A DNA stretch of 64,000 nt, taken from contig NC_087079.1 in the NCBI RefSeq assembly GCF_026151205.1, forward strand, positions 8,172,635 to 8,236,634, read 5' to 3'. The translations under genes were made by a program, and so were the position numbers. The stretch is from Bolinopsis microptera (Eukaryota > Ctenophora > Tentaculata > Lobata > Bolinopsidae). Of the stretch, positions 11,800 to 23,124 are shown one piece after another; positions within the stretch are counted from its first letter, which is position 1, and each line of letters opens with the position of its first letter. Below the pieces are notes generated by a model. That model worked only from the letters and a program-made list of their open reading frames with translations. It was not told where the DNA came from and made no database searches.

Positions 11800-13643
11800 T
11801 TCCCCCTACTTTAAAAAAAAAAAGTACTTACTAATAATTTAACTCATGACTTTTACAATCTTAAAGTCATAACTCCATATACTTTCTTTGTTAAAAAAAA
11901 GATATCCGACTATCCGAGTTAAATTTAGGAAATAAACTCTAGCAAAAACCGTAGAGTTAAGAATATTCTAATCCCCACACGCAACACAAAAACGTGTCGT
12001 GCGCGCTAAACAAAAAAGATACTTTCTATGAGTTTGAGCTACAAATGCGCGGCTCAAACAAAGGCAAATCTAATACGTGTCTCGATCCACTGTCTTAAAA
12101 GCAGATAACTAAAAGCAGTTAACGATTATTCCATATTCGGCGAGTCACGTGGTACAAGTGGATTAAATCTCTGTTAACGCGGGAAAAACATCCGCTGTAA
12201 AACAGGCTAGTGGCTAAAAAGACTGCCTTCCACGCTGAGCGTGAGATCTGAGAGATATAATACTTGTACAAAACGTCCGATAGAATTAATACAGTCTAAC
12301 TATTAGCTAATAACTATCAAAGTTCTTAATACGAAAATCTCTTTTCTATGAACGGAATTGAAACATCGTTCTAAGAATGACAGGTGCACAAAAAAAAAAT
12401 ACCCGTCCAACACTGTAATCAAGTGTGATCTTTAGAGATTTCTGTATCGAGTTATCGTAATGACAGAAAAACTGCGTATTAAAACTAAATATTAGGAGCT
12501 ATTCAAGCTTTAAACACAACCTCTAGAGAGTCAATAATGAGTCACTAACAAATCATTGACACACACCACTGTACTAAACAGTTCTAAAACGTAAAATACA
12601 TGAATTCTGTCGTTTAAAAACAGGTTCAAACTGAGTCCCTAAAGGCTCGGGATCAGTGAAGAACATGTAATAGCATGTTGATCGAAACGACAGCATTCTT
12701 ATAAAACCAAAAACTCACGCTGAGCAACCTGCTCCTAGCTCATCCCAACAGAAAATACCAAACATCCCCTGTTAACACTTCCTACAGAAGATGCAAGTTA
12801 ATAAAGTAATATCAGGTAAACACTTTCATGTCTTTGAGAAGAAAGGATCGTCTTTCTGAAAAGTAAGTTTGAAACTGAAATGTTAGACTTTTAGAAGTAG
12901 GAATCTGAATTATTCTGTTAGCGGTAATTTTATTACACATGTCACGTACAAAATGTACTTTAAATTGTATCTATTAATCCTTATTATCTCTACACCATGT
13001 AATAGAAAATTTAGCAAATCAACTGACAAATGTGACCGTGCGCTACAACACAAAGAAAAGGAGCGCTAAAGCTGGTACACACGTCTAAATTCGCTAACTA
13101 ATCTATCTTTCTCCCAAAATTGTTGAAAATTTAGCAAATACAACCAAAGTTCAGTTACCAGACTAAGAGAAAAGAAAAGAAAGGATAGACTGGTTCCTAA
13201 AAATGGGATTCACTAACTTTTCATCAAACATTCCCAACTTACTACATTCTCAGTAAAAAATATGAACTAACGACAAAAAATTGTCAAAATATCCTTCCCA
13301 AAACTTCTGTTCGAGAAACTTCTCTAGAACATAAAAACACAAAATTAATATACGTGTAAAGAGTTACAAATGTTTAAAAGATTGTTAAATACAAACACCT
13401 CGTGCATGTTAAAAGTCTCTGAAAGGTTAAAAATGTAAAAATGACTCGTTACAAAGTTGGTAATTCTAACAATACTAATATATACACACACATTTAAAGT
13501 TAAAAGTTTATTACAAATGACGTTAAAAAGTTATTGTTTAACCAAATTGACATTTCAAACAACAAATAATTTGAGCAAAAATATTCCTTCTCTTTTCCAC
13601 AACATAAAGTCCAAAACAGTTCTACTCTCTCTTGACATATTCA
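11800..13643 (-). other. long spacer between copia pol and 3' LTR
   Basis: About 1.84 kb separates the pol stop from the polypurine tract. The spacer is AT-rich and has no convincing open frame on either strand. Copia-type elements usually have a short spacer here. It may be a captured sequence or a degraded third gene; nothing in it identifies its origin. Confidence 0.6.
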
Positions 13644-15596
13644 TTATTCACAGTATCCTTGCTCGATGACTTGGGCGAGCTTGCTGAAGTCTGCACCTCT
13701 CTTCGTGAGACAATCCGCGAGCATGTGATCCGTAGGAATCCACCGTATGTTATTAATTTCCGTCTGAACTGACTCTTGTATCTCTGCTATGTCCAATCTG
13801 ATCTTCTTGTCTATGCTTTGTTTCGTACTTGAGATCTGTTCAAAAAATTGCATGTTATCTACGTAACCATGAATCTCAATAACTTCACTACGTGGATCTT
13901 TATACAAGATCTCGCTGAACAGCTGTCTACAGTATACAGCATCGGCTATTGCATCTGTGCACGCCAAGGTCTCAGCTGCGAAGGCCGAATGAGCGACCCT
14001 TTTTATCTTTTTCGCTGACCAGTTTAACAAGTTCACAGTTCCTGCCTGGTTTCCAAGCAATATAACATAACCTCTAGATGAGCCGCTGTTAGGCAGATTT
14101 CCAAGTGACGCGTCTGAAAAGAAAGTTAATCTCAAATCCTCACTTTTAAGATTAAGGGGTTTAAAATGTATCTTAGAAGGGTAGTCATGTACTTTCTTTA
14201 TCACTTTATTCAGTTGTTGTAAGTCTTTAATCTTCGGAGTTTTACACCTTGTAGACAATTCCATGGTGTCAAATGATAAATCTGGTCTAGTTCTCCCAGC
14301 TAGCCACAGCAGCTTTCCTAAAGCACTTTGATAACTCGTCTTCTCACTCTCTGTTAAACCATCCTCAGGGTTCTTCCGTCTCGATGGTTCTATGACAACT
14401 GGTTTAACCAGCTTTGAGTACTCCCGTTGGTCCATAGTAATAGCATGATTCTCCGGATCCTGCTCTATATTTAAACCAAGGTACTTGAAAGTGTCTCTAT
14501 AATAACTAGAGATCTTGAATCTCTCAAATGTGGTTTTGATAGCACATTCTTTGAAACGAGTAGTCCCCGCATATAACACATCATCTACATGTGTAACGAG
14601 TAATCCAACCAGTTTATTATTCTCGTAACAACAGAAAAGTGTTTTATCTAACTTAGAAACCACACATCCGTTTTGTAGCAGATGATCTCGTAATGTGCAG
14701 TACCAATTCCTAGGACTGTCGCCTAGGCCATACATCGGTTTACGCAACTGCCACACTATACCACTCTTGCGTGCCTCAGAGGGAGGATTGATATAAACTG
14801 GCCTCTCCAGATCTTCAGCTTGTAAAAACGCACTCGTAACATCAAACGACTGTATCTTCCACTTATTAGAGGCTGCGATAGTAAGCAAACTACGTAAGCT
14901 AACCGTGCTGACTGTAGGTGCATCTACTCTGCTCTGCAAAAACTCTTCGTAGCCACGGGCTACAAGTCTTGCTTTCACTAGCTCCCCCTTTTCGGCTACT
15001 ACCCATCTACACGAGATGGTCTTTTGTCCGATGTTTTTAACTTCTGTAAAGACATTATACTCGTTGAACTTTTGTAGTTCTACTTCTTTTGCCCTCTTCA
15101 CTTTTTCCTCGTCAGGTAATCGGGAAGTTAGGAATATTATTTCTTCATTTTCTTGAAAAAATAATACCGTTTCTTGAACACTCCTCTCCACTTGTACACA
15201 GTTTCCCAAATCAACTGATACGGGTTCACCGTTTGACTCGTCCAGTCGTACATTATACAGATCTTTGTTCTTTCCTTTAGGTTTCCCGGCTCTACCTATC
15301 ACCAAGGCATTATTCCATTCATCACTCTCCGAGGATTTAAACCTGATAATGTCATTTTTCTTCACTTTTTTCTTCACGCCTGATCCGGCTTGACACACAC
15401 TTTCCCAATTCGACTGATTTACGCTCCCTGCAACTGAACTTACAATTCCATGGTCATCTGACTCTAATTCTGTCTCACTTTCTGGCTCACTGACTTGATT
15501 CACGCTCCCTGAAACTGAGCTCACAGCTCCATGTTCCTCTAGCACACTATCTGGCTCAATTTCTGGCAAATTGTACACTCTCATTGTCACCTCCAC
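13644..15596 (-). CDS. pol: Ty1/copia pol: reverse transcriptase and RNase H
   Basis: This part of the polyprotein copies element RNA into DNA. The N-terminal third is a linker rich in Ser/Glu, and the reverse transcriptase begins around residue 170. Visible motifs are RWVVAEKG, KARLVARG, FDVTSAFLQA, KPMYGLGDSPRNWY and VTHVDDVLYAG (catalytic VDD). RNase H follows, with the acidic residues of FFSDASLGN, AAETLACTDA, YVDNMQFF and ADCLTKRG. All key residues remain, so this half looks functional. It overlaps the integrase frame by 41 bases in another frame, which implies one frameshift between them, natural or by decay. Copia type is clear from integrase preceding reverse transcriptase. It may belong to the GalEa-like animal copia group, which I cannot confirm. 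Confidence 0.9.
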   Translation of the reverse strand: MEVTMRVYNLPEIEPDSVLEEHGAVSSVSGSVNQVSEPESETELESDDHGIVSSVAGSVNQSNWESVCQAGSGVKKKVKKNDIIRFKSSESDEWNNALVIGRAGKPKGKNKDLYNVRLDESNGEPVSVDLGNCVQVERSVQETVLFFQENEEIIFLTSRLPDEEKVKRAKEVELQKFNEYNVFTEVKNIGQKTISCRWVVAEKGELVKARLVARGYEEFLQSRVDAPTVSTVSLRSLLTIAASNKWKIQSFDVTSAFLQAEDLERPVYINPPSEARKSGIVWQLRKPMYGLGDSPRNWYCTLRDHLLQNGCVVSKLDKTLFCCYENNKLVGLLVTHVDDVLYAGTTRFKECAIKTTFERFKISSYYRDTFKYLGLNIEQDPENHAITMDQREYSKLVKPVVIEPSRRKNPEDGLTESEKTSYQSALGKLLWLAGRTRPDLSFDTMELSTRCKTPKIKDLQQLNKVIKKVHDYPSKIHFKPLNLKSEDLRLTFFSDASLGNLPNSGSSRGYVILLGNQAGTVNLLNWSAKKIKRVAHSAFAAETLACTDAIADAVYCRQLFSEILYKDPRSEVIEIHGYVDNMQFFEQISSTKQSIDKKIRLDIAEIQESVQTEINNIRWIPTDHMLADCLTKRGADFSKLAQVIEQGYCE

Positions 15597-16596
15597 TGAA
15601 TGTTTCTAACTCCTCCCCTTGATCACTTTCATCATCACTTAGTGACCATGGCGATGCAATATTCTTCTCTAAAACACGACAGACCTTCCTCTCTGCTGCA
15701 TGATTGGTTCTTCCAGATTGATGACACTTTGTTGGTGTCTGTGAACTGTTATCAACCTTCGTAGGTTCTTGTCCCTGCTCTACCTGATTGTCAGCTGATG
15801 ACTTCAAGACAATCTTACATGGGTGTATCCTTATCAGTGAACCTCCGTCTTTGAGAAGTACTTGGTTTGCTAAGTGGCCAACAACTGTCGCTGGTCCTAA
15901 CCAAGGTCCTTTCACTTTAGTCCTCTTATAATACACCTGATCTCCACTCACGTACTGATGATTCCATGCTGCATCTTGTACTCGTTCCTGTAACACTCTC
16001 TTGAACTTACTAGTGTTCTCCAACTTGATAAAACTGCTCCGAGCTGCTGCTAGAGCATTAAGATGGTCGGCAAGAATCTTACTGCTGGTTTCGTCATTAA
16101 GTGCGGGAAGATGATCTGTGTTCTGTAAAACTCCGGGTATTTCAGGATTGCGACCAAACACTAGTTGATGTGGACTAAAACCATAAACATTAGCTAGTGA
16201 GTTCTTAGCATTAATCGCCCACGAGATAGCGATGTCTATGTTACAGTTAGTGTCATTGAGAACTGCCTCTATCATTTCTGACAACAAACCGTTGTGTCTT
16301 TCTACCGTACCATTGCAGAAAGGAGACTCCGCTGGGGTAGTTCTAACCTTGATATTCAATACAGCACACATTTCCAGAAACTTTTCATTATTGAACTCAC
16401 CACCATTATCTGACAAAATGAGTCCAGGTCTTCCGAAAATAGCAATCCACTTGTCAAATAACTTAGTCATTATTTCATCAGCTTCCTTACTCTTTATGCC
16501 TTTGAGCATCTGTCTGTCCGTGCAAGCGTTGTGTTGTTGGAGGTAGTTTATTAGTTTTAAATAGCAGTAGCACTTTCTAGCACAAATAAGTTTCAT
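15556..16596 (-). pseudogene. pol: Ty1/copia integrase, 5' truncated
   Basis: The C-terminal two thirds of a copia integrase. LSDNGGEF carries the second catalytic Asp, and CNGTVERHNGLL carries the catalytic Glu. The zinc-binding region and first Asp are absent, as are gag, protease and the 5' LTR. The break lies at about 16596, where the sequence passes directly into a LINE fragment of opposite strand. The first 25 or so residues (up to about LQQHNACTD) may already be foreign. The downstream region has the VYYKR..GPWLGPATVVG pattern typical of the integrase tail. The copy cannot transpose by itself. Confidence 0.85.
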
Positions 16597-16597
16597 C

Positions 16598-17311
16598 AGT
16601 TTCCTAGGTATTGTTATAGATAGTAAGTTAAACTGGGCTGCCCATATGCACTACATTCGTAAAAAACTTCGGTCCATGACTGGTGCAATCTGTAGAATTC
16701 GACACTCGATACCTGGTGAACTATATTTGAAAATATATTATGCTCTCTTTGAATCACATCTCAGTTATGGTATAAGTGTTTGGGGCGTTGTCCTTAAAGA
16801 ACGATCAAATGACAGTCTTTTTATCACACAGAAGCACTGTGTAAGGATCCTTTTTGGTGATCTCGACTCATATTTAGATAAACAATCAACATGTGCACGT
16901 ACTAGACCGTATGGTATGCAAAAATTAGACCATAAACACTTTGAAAAGGAGCATACAAAACCCATTTTTAATAGACTAAAAATTCTAACGGCTCAAAACT
17001 TGTACAAATATCACTGCATTTTAGAATTCTCTAAGATTATCAAGTACCACTGCCCCTACTCCCTTTATGAGGCCATCAACATTTCAAACCGTGCAACGAG
17101 TCTAACTGTTATTCTTCTAAATAAATCAAATACCTTTTTGTTTAATGCAGCCAAGCTTTGGAACACAGTTCATAAAAAAATTTTAACTTCAAGCAATTGC
17201 CTAGAAACTTCCATTAACTTGATAAAATTGAGAACCAAAGCACTATTAGTACAATCACAGGCAGCTGACTTAAAAGATACCTGGACTCCAACCAATTTTA
17301 AATTGCAGTAA
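16598..17311 (+). pseudogene. C-terminal fragment of a LINE ORF2
   Basis: The reading frame begins upstream of the first Met with FLGIVIDSKLNW, the classic segment after the reverse transcriptase core of many non-LTR elements. It continues with HYIRKKL..GAICRIRH..PGELYLKIYYALFESHLSYGISVWG. The frame is open for about 235 codons and ends at 17311. Everything 5' of it, including the polymerase core, is missing, as expected for a 5'-truncated insertion. The clade is not certain; the pattern occurs in CR1/jockey-like elements. Confidence 0.8.
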
Positions 17312-17439
17312 TTAAATTGCACATGCAGCAGCACACACCTAATATTACTATCATGATTGAACTATAAACTGATAAGCTTTCAGATCCATTTTTAACCACT
17401 TGATGTAATGTTTTTAATAATTAAATATTTTATTTTACA

Positions 17440-17530
17440 AATTTATATCAGATCGAACCTATATTTGATAATCGAACCTATATTCGATAATCAAACCTGT
17501 ATTCGATAGTTAAATTTATGCGATAAATTG
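17440..17530 (+). repeat. short tandem repeat after the LINE fragment
   Basis: Three units of about 22 bp contain ATCGAACCTATATTCGATA with small changes. They follow the LINE reading frame by about 130 bp and may be its 3' tail. Confidence 0.55.
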
Positions 17531-17595
17531 ATATTGATATTATTATTGTTGAATAAGGTTAACTCCTGAGATAAATTTTATTAATTTTTAACAAA

Positions 17596-17780
17596 GGGAC
17601 TTGGAGTATAAACGACCAAGTTCGCATAAATGCCTACCCAACCAAGAATTTAGGAGGCAAGGGTGGGTGCGTAAACTTTACGGTCTGCACTCTCCGATCC
17701 TGTATCACCCTGGATTCTTTTTGACGTATTTTTGTATTAGGTATATACCTTCTATCCATTCTCTTTCTACTCCAAGTCCC
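17596..17780. mobile_element. candidate short MITE
   Basis: GGGACTTGGAGTA at 17596-17608 is exactly inverted at 17768-17780. The unit is 185 bp and non-coding. No clear target duplication is visible, so a chance pair or an old element remains possible. Confidence 0.45.
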
Positions 17781-17810
17781 CTAAGATATCTGGTAAAAAG
17801 GTCCTGCTAG

Positions 17811-18979
17811 TTATATATAAAATATATTTATGTTTGCTTTAATTGATACTAAATAAAATTGTTGTTTTCTTGAAATTGTTTTTTTCTTGTTTATTAATTT
17901 GTAGATTACATCCGAATTTTAAGGTTGGTTTATTCAGTTGTATGTTTTAACTTAAATAGTACTCTCGACCCACTTAGTCCACATACCTTGCAAACTTACA
18001 GCAGGGTATTTGTAATGGTCTAAGTCCCTAATACACGCCAAAGATGGTTCCTCTATACTCAACCGTAGGAGAAGAGAATTAGGTGACTGTATTTTGTTCT
18101 AATGTTGATATTAATATAAGTATGTTCTAGTTGTTACTCCTTTTGTTTTAACTTTTTTATGGTACTCTCCTTAAATTATTTTAATGCAGTCACTCAGATG
18201 ATTTTTAAATCAGGACACTTAAATAAAGACATACTCTGCCCACAATAAGGGGCCATAATTTTTAAATCATGTAACAGTATAGAATTATTATTATATCGGG
18301 TCTCAATAAGAGGTCTCGACTGCCTAGGCATCAAACCTTGGCAATCGGTAATTGCCAATAATAATTGGTAATTATTATTATTATTATTATTAAATACATT
18401 GTATAACGAAAAGAAACCACCTTAACCTTTTTTTGTTGACTTCATATTTTAGTGAAGAGATGACGAGGAAATTATAATAATTCTAATACTTAAATCTACT
18501 GTTATGTGATTTTTTTAAAAAATTTTTGAACTGTTTTGCTCGCATGCTACCATTCCATCGTGATTACAAATTATCAGATCGATTAATGTTTAACTTTCAG
18601 TATCCTGGTTCAATACATTTTAATCTAATCTAATACTATCGCTTTTTCTAAGAGGAGAAAGAGGGATGAAAAGTGGTAGAGCAGTTAAAATAGCAGATTT
18701 AGATATAAATTTAGTGCCAGTACAATGGATTGGCTACTTTTGCTACTTAAAGGGTTTTATAAAATTTACTCAGACTTTTATTGAATTTTTCTATAGGGTC
18801 ATCCGTCATTATTATATTATGTGTATATTGTTTGAATTTTTGTAAGGAGCTACTGTTTATTACCCCCTGTACGTGTACTGAAGGGTATCCTTGCAAGAAT
18901 TGAGATCTTTCAGAATTTTTCTTTTTCATTTAATATTATTGCGTTTGATAGACTTAACTTATCGTTTCTATCCTTTGCA
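17811..18979. other. region upstream of the TIA1-like gene
   Basis: AT-rich, no coding region. It includes an ATT microsatellite at about 18358-18392. Any 5' untranslated exon and promoter of the downstream gene should lie here, but no element can be fixed by eye. Confidence 0.5.
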
Positions 18980-19093
18980 GTGTGCACACTTGTATGCTCG
19001 ATGGAAAGTAATTCAATCAACTTACAAATCCTTAAATCTTTTTGTTCTTTATTAACATCTATTTTAGCTTCAGGTAGAAGTTACATACATGTC

Positions 19094-20509
19094 ATGTCGT
19101 TCGGAGACATAGAATTTTATGATGATCAAAATGCCCCCAAGAGCCTGTATGTAGGACACTTACATCCAAAAGTTTCTGAGGAGCTTCTATCAGAACTTTT
19201 TTCCAAATATGGAGACATATCATCGTGTAAAGTTTTCCCTGAAACTCCCGGGCAGGACCCTTATGCTTTTGTTGAATTCAAAAAGCGGGAAGACGCTGAC
19301 CATGCCCGAGCAGCTATGAATGAGAGAAGGATATTCGACAAGAATATCGTTGTAAGATTTGCCACCAATAAGACTAATCAAAAGAGGGACTTATCAAACG
19401 ACTATCATATTTTTGTTGGGGATCTAAGTCCAGAAATTCAGGCTACTGATTTAGCAAAAGCATTTCAATCATTTGGTAAAATAACTTCAGTGCGCATCAT
19501 GAAGGATAACAACACAGGAAAATCTAAAGGATTTGCATTTCTCTCATTCAGTAATCGTACTGAAGCAGAAAAAGCTATTGAAGATATGAGTGGACAATTC
19601 ATTGGTAGCCGTCAAATTAGAACTAACTGGGCGTCCCGCAAGGGTCCTGGTGATGGTGAAACCACTTCAGCTGGCAAGGGACCTGGTTTTAAACAGATCT
19701 CTTACTCTGATGCCCTTGGTTCATCAACACCCACAAATACAACTGTTTATTTTGGTAATTTGCCAGAGCAAGTATCTGATACAGATTTACGAGAACTTGT
19801 TAACGAACATGGTACAATTGTGGACGTCAAGTTGTTTGCTGACAAACGGTACGCTTTCATCCGCATGGCTACTCATGAAGAAGCTGCTATGTGCATTTGT
19901 AAACTACATGGCCATGCCCTACGTGAAACTTATATTAAATGTTTCTGGGGGAAAGAATACACTGGAAATAATGCGGCTCCAGGTGGTACCCCACAACAGT
20001 TCGAGGGTGGATACAATCAGGGATACGGTCAGCACCAGAATTATAATCAGTATGTCCAGAATTACTGGAACCAGTATTATAGCCAATACTACCAGTATAT
20101 GGACCCCAGTCAACAGAACCAACAGCAGCAGTTTGGTGGACAGCAATACAGCCAGCAAGGATTCGGTGGACAGCAGGGTGGTATGTACTACGGTCCACAA
20201 GGAGGCCCACCTGGCCAAGGCCAAGGAGGACCACCCCAAGGACCACCCCAAGGACCACCCCAAGGACCACCCCAAGGTGCTCCCGCTCAAGGTGGTCCAC
20301 CTCAAGGCCCCCCTCAAGGCCCTCCTCGAGGCCCTCCAGGCGGCCCCCAGAGTGGCCCCCCTGATAACTCACAGTATTATCCTCCTACTCAACAATATGG
20401 CAGCAACAACAACAAGCGATCTCAACAATCAGAATCTTATCACTCAAACAAGGACTCCAACTCTGGTCGATCTAATCAAAGTCATAATTATGATAACGGA
20501 GGGTCTTGA
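19094..20509 (+). CDS. TIA1: TIA-1/TIAR-like RNA-binding protein
   Basis: A three-RRM protein of 471 residues. TIA-1/TIAR proteins bind U-rich RNA, regulate splicing and translation, and build stress granules. RRM1 spans about residues 16-92 (RNP2 SLYVGHL, RNP1 DPYAFVEF), RRM2 about 103-180 (HIFVGDL, KSKGFAFLSF) and RRM3 about 217-288 (TVYFGNL, KRYAFIRM). QIRTNWASRK after RRM2 and KCFWGKE after RRM3 are family hallmarks. The tail is a Q/N/Y/G-rich prion-like region with repeated GPPQ units. The frame is open from 18980, but the Met at 19094 is preferred: an acceptor-like TCTATTTTAG lies at about 19070, so upstream codons are probably intron or untranslated. The visible coding part has no intron. 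AATAAA lies at 21031. Confidence 0.93.
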   Translation: MSFGDIEFYDDQNAPKSLYVGHLHPKVSEELLSELFSKYGDISSCKVFPETPGQDPYAFVEFKKREDADHARAAMNERRIFDKNIVVRFATNKTNQKRDLSNDYHIFVGDLSPEIQATDLAKAFQSFGKITSVRIMKDNNTGKSKGFAFLSFSNRTEAEKAIEDMSGQFIGSRQIRTNWASRKGPGDGETTSAGKGPGFKQISYSDALGSSTPTNTTVYFGNLPEQVSDTDLRELVNEHGTIVDVKLFADKRYAFIRMATHEEAAMCICKLHGHALRETYIKCFWGKEYTGNNAAPGGTPQQFEGGYNQGYGQHQNYNQYVQNYWNQYYSQYYQYMDPSQQNQQQQFGGQQYSQQGFGGQQGGMYYGPQGGPPGQGQGGPPQGPPQGPPQGPPQGAPAQGGPPQGPPQGPPRGPPGGPQSGPPDNSQYYPPTQQYGSNNNKRSQQSESYHSNKDSNSGRSNQSHNYDNGGS

Positions 20510-21783
20510 TAATTTTTACCGGGGCTTTCAGGGGCATTTCCCTCATATGTAGGCATACGATACAATATAAATACTTAGGCTACATGAATTTTCGTGCATA
20601 TAAGGCCTTGGTCTTACATGGGTCTAACAAAACTGATATTGATTGTTAGAAGTTGGTTCATGGTCAACGGTAGTGTGATGAAGGAGAATTATGAATTAAC
20701 TAGAAAAATCATAATATTGTAAACAACCTTTCATCCTCTATATTATAATATATTATACGGGAGCTTAAGAATTGAAGTAGGTAATTTTTGATTCGTTTAT
20801 AATGTGATTATGTGTTAGGCTTGTTGCACAAGAACTTAAGTTCTATTAACTCCCACTATTAATTTATTCATTTTTAACATTTATATCTTAAGGCATTATT
20901 TATCCGGCCAAACGCTTTGATCCTTGCCTGACTCAGGAAAAAGTAGATATCGTTCTTAAATCTATACATATCTATTAAAATTAGTTTACGACAGAGTGTT
21001 GTGAAATGTTGTTCAACAATTTTGTCTTGTAATAAAATGTCTGTGTCGTTATAATATTATCTTTGTAATGTAGATCTTTGGACCACAGCTCTTCAGTCAA
21101 GGATGAAAACGAAAAGTTCAACAGTTGACTAATCTAAATAACAGTAAGTTGATAAATTATAAAAATTTAGTAGTAACAGGACAGTAGCGTACAATATATG
21201 TGAAGCAGTTTTAAACTTAAAGCAGTTTCGTTAATGAAATTTAAAATCAGGTAGGGCACTCATCTTGACTGAGTAGTGACGTCTTTGCAATTGACTCACC
21301 CCTGTCAGCATTTTATTTCTTAACGTTTTCCAGCTGAGCTAGTTTTTATTTATATCATCTAATAATGAATAAATGATCATGTGGAATATTCAGACATGGC
21401 GGTTATTTGTCCTTAAGATTTAGTTCACGATCTCTTATTTTTAATATATGATAACTCCATGGACCTCGAGCGGATTTAATTTATTAATTTGATACTGTTT
21501 TGATTAAAAATATGTCGATATTTGCTCCCTCTTGGTTAATGTTGGTGATAAGAAGCTTATCACTCCAGTTACAAATACATAGTATGCTTCTGCCTTACTC
21601 AAATTGTTCTGCGTTTTACTGTTTATTACTGATTCAGATTAGTTAAAAGTGACTTACAAATTACGATCCCAGACTAGATAAATAGATATATAAATTCTTT
21701 CAAGTTCGTCATTAATTGTCAAATATAACATACGTCTGAACTTCGCATTTCTCTCTCTCATATAACACCAATATCACTACAGA
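20510..21783. other. 3' UTR of TIA1-like gene and EAF upstream region
   Basis: Contains AATAAA at 21031-21036, a likely poly(A) signal about 520 bases after the stop. The rest is AT-rich with no open frame of note. The EAF promoter should lie in 21040-21783. Confidence 0.5.
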
Positions 21784-22755
21784 ATGAACAGAATGTTGAG
21801 TGGAGGTATTGGGTTAGTACCCGGGGTAACTTACAACGTAAAACTAGGTTCCACCTGGGACCAGATCCCCACAGACCTCATACACGCTGTACAATATGAC
21901 TTTAAACCTGCCTCCATCGACCCCTCACAGCCCGGCCAGATGCAGGTTGAAGGAGGTAACGGTGTTACTGTGCTCCTTCCTCACAAGGACACTGATGAGA
22001 GTTCAGAGTTTAAGGGAAACAAACAGCAAACTCCTAAAGATTGTTTTCTGATCGTGGACAAAGCTACAAACACTATTTATTTGGAGAAAGTAAGTAATAT
22101 GATAAGAGTAAAGAAACATCGGAGCGTACGTAAGAAACCAGCCGTAAGAAACCAGCTCCCCTTAGAGGAAGGCGAGAGAGCCTCGCCCGTTCCTGCAGCT
22201 ATGCAAGCTAAGGACAGAGTTTCCCCTGTACCTTCAGGTTTACAACCAAAAGACCAAGTATCACCCGTTCCAACCACTTTCACACCCAAAGAAACCTTAT
22301 CGCCAGTTAATATTATGACCACCACTTCTCAGCCTAGAGACTATGCTCAACCCACTGCTCAACCCAGAGACTATGAATTACATGTCCCCAAACCACCCTC
22401 GCCCAAAATGCTGCCTAACAATCCTATCAAACCAGAATACAATACAAAGCCAGAATTATCTGACACCGAACAAAAAGTAAAGCGATTAAAACCATCTACT
22501 TTACTCGCCGCCTCTGGTAATTTATCATCAGAGTCTGATAGCGCATCAGACTCAGATAGTTCTAACGATAGTTCAGACTCCGGAGGATTTGTACCGGTAA
22601 AACCTGAGCCACAGCTCGACCTCGGTGGTTCTGGAATGTTGATCACTCCTCTGGGAGAGCCGGATGTCAAGGAGGAAGGAGGGTCTTCTGGTGATGCTAT
22701 TATGAACATGTTGAGTCAGGATCTGGATATCAGTTCTGATTCTGATAGCGATTGA
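21784..22755 (+). CDS. EAF: ELL-associated factor (EAF) homologue
   Basis: EAF proteins bind ELL and stimulate transcription elongation by RNA polymerase II in the nucleus. The N-terminal domain (about residues 15-110) shows the family pattern: a YNVKLG strand, AVQYDFKPASID, VLLPHKD, FKGNKQQTPKDCFLIVDK and TIYLEKVSNMIRVKK. A proline-rich middle has repeated SPVP and QPRDY units. The C-terminal third is acidic and serine-rich (SESDSASDSDSS and DISSDSDSD), matching the activation region of human EAF1/2. It is 323 residues from one exon, somewhat longer than the human proteins. The next Met is at residue 4, so the exact start is uncertain by three codons. It lies downstream of the TIA1-like gene on the same strand. 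Confidence 0.93.
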   Translation: MNRMLSGGIGLVPGVTYNVKLGSTWDQIPTDLIHAVQYDFKPASIDPSQPGQMQVEGGNGVTVLLPHKDTDESSEFKGNKQQTPKDCFLIVDKATNTIYLEKVSNMIRVKKHRSVRKKPAVRNQLPLEEGERASPVPAAMQAKDRVSPVPSGLQPKDQVSPVPTTFTPKETLSPVNIMTTTSQPRDYAQPTAQPRDYELHVPKPPSPKMLPNNPIKPEYNTKPELSDTEQKVKRLKPSTLLAASGNLSSESDSASDSDSSNDSSDSGGFVPVKPEPQLDLGGSGMLITPLGEPDVKEEGGSSGDAIMNMLSQDLDISSDSDSD

Positions 22756-23124
22756 GACTAGATGGGATTATTGGGGACTATGTCAAGAGTTTATCGATGA
22801 AGTTGATTTAGCTTTAAGGCAGAAAAAGGTTAGAATTTTCATTTTCTTTTAGGGCTGCTTTTGAGTTAAGTTTATTTGATTATTTAATTTGATTTACTCT
22901 ATTTAATTTAAATTTATATTCTTTCCAACAGTCGCATTCGTTTGATTCATGATAATTTCAAACAAGTTTTAAAACTTCATTTCTTGGTGACATTCATCAT
23001 AGATTACTGACAACCAAATTAATTTTCAAGGGACAAGATTTGAGATAAACTGTTCTTCCACTATCATGCTGAGACTCTTTAAAAACTGTGCTCTGTAATC
23101 TTCAACAGCATTTGGGTTCTATGA
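22756..23124. other. EAF 3' region and short intergenic spacer
   Basis: AT-rich, with no open frame and no clear AATAAA. The next gene starts within 400 bases. Confidence 0.5.

Noticed and set aside
19590-20552. 320-codon plus-strand frame, and two minus-strand frames over the same region
   Set aside because: Shadows of the TIA1-like gene in other frames, open because of its repetitive tail.
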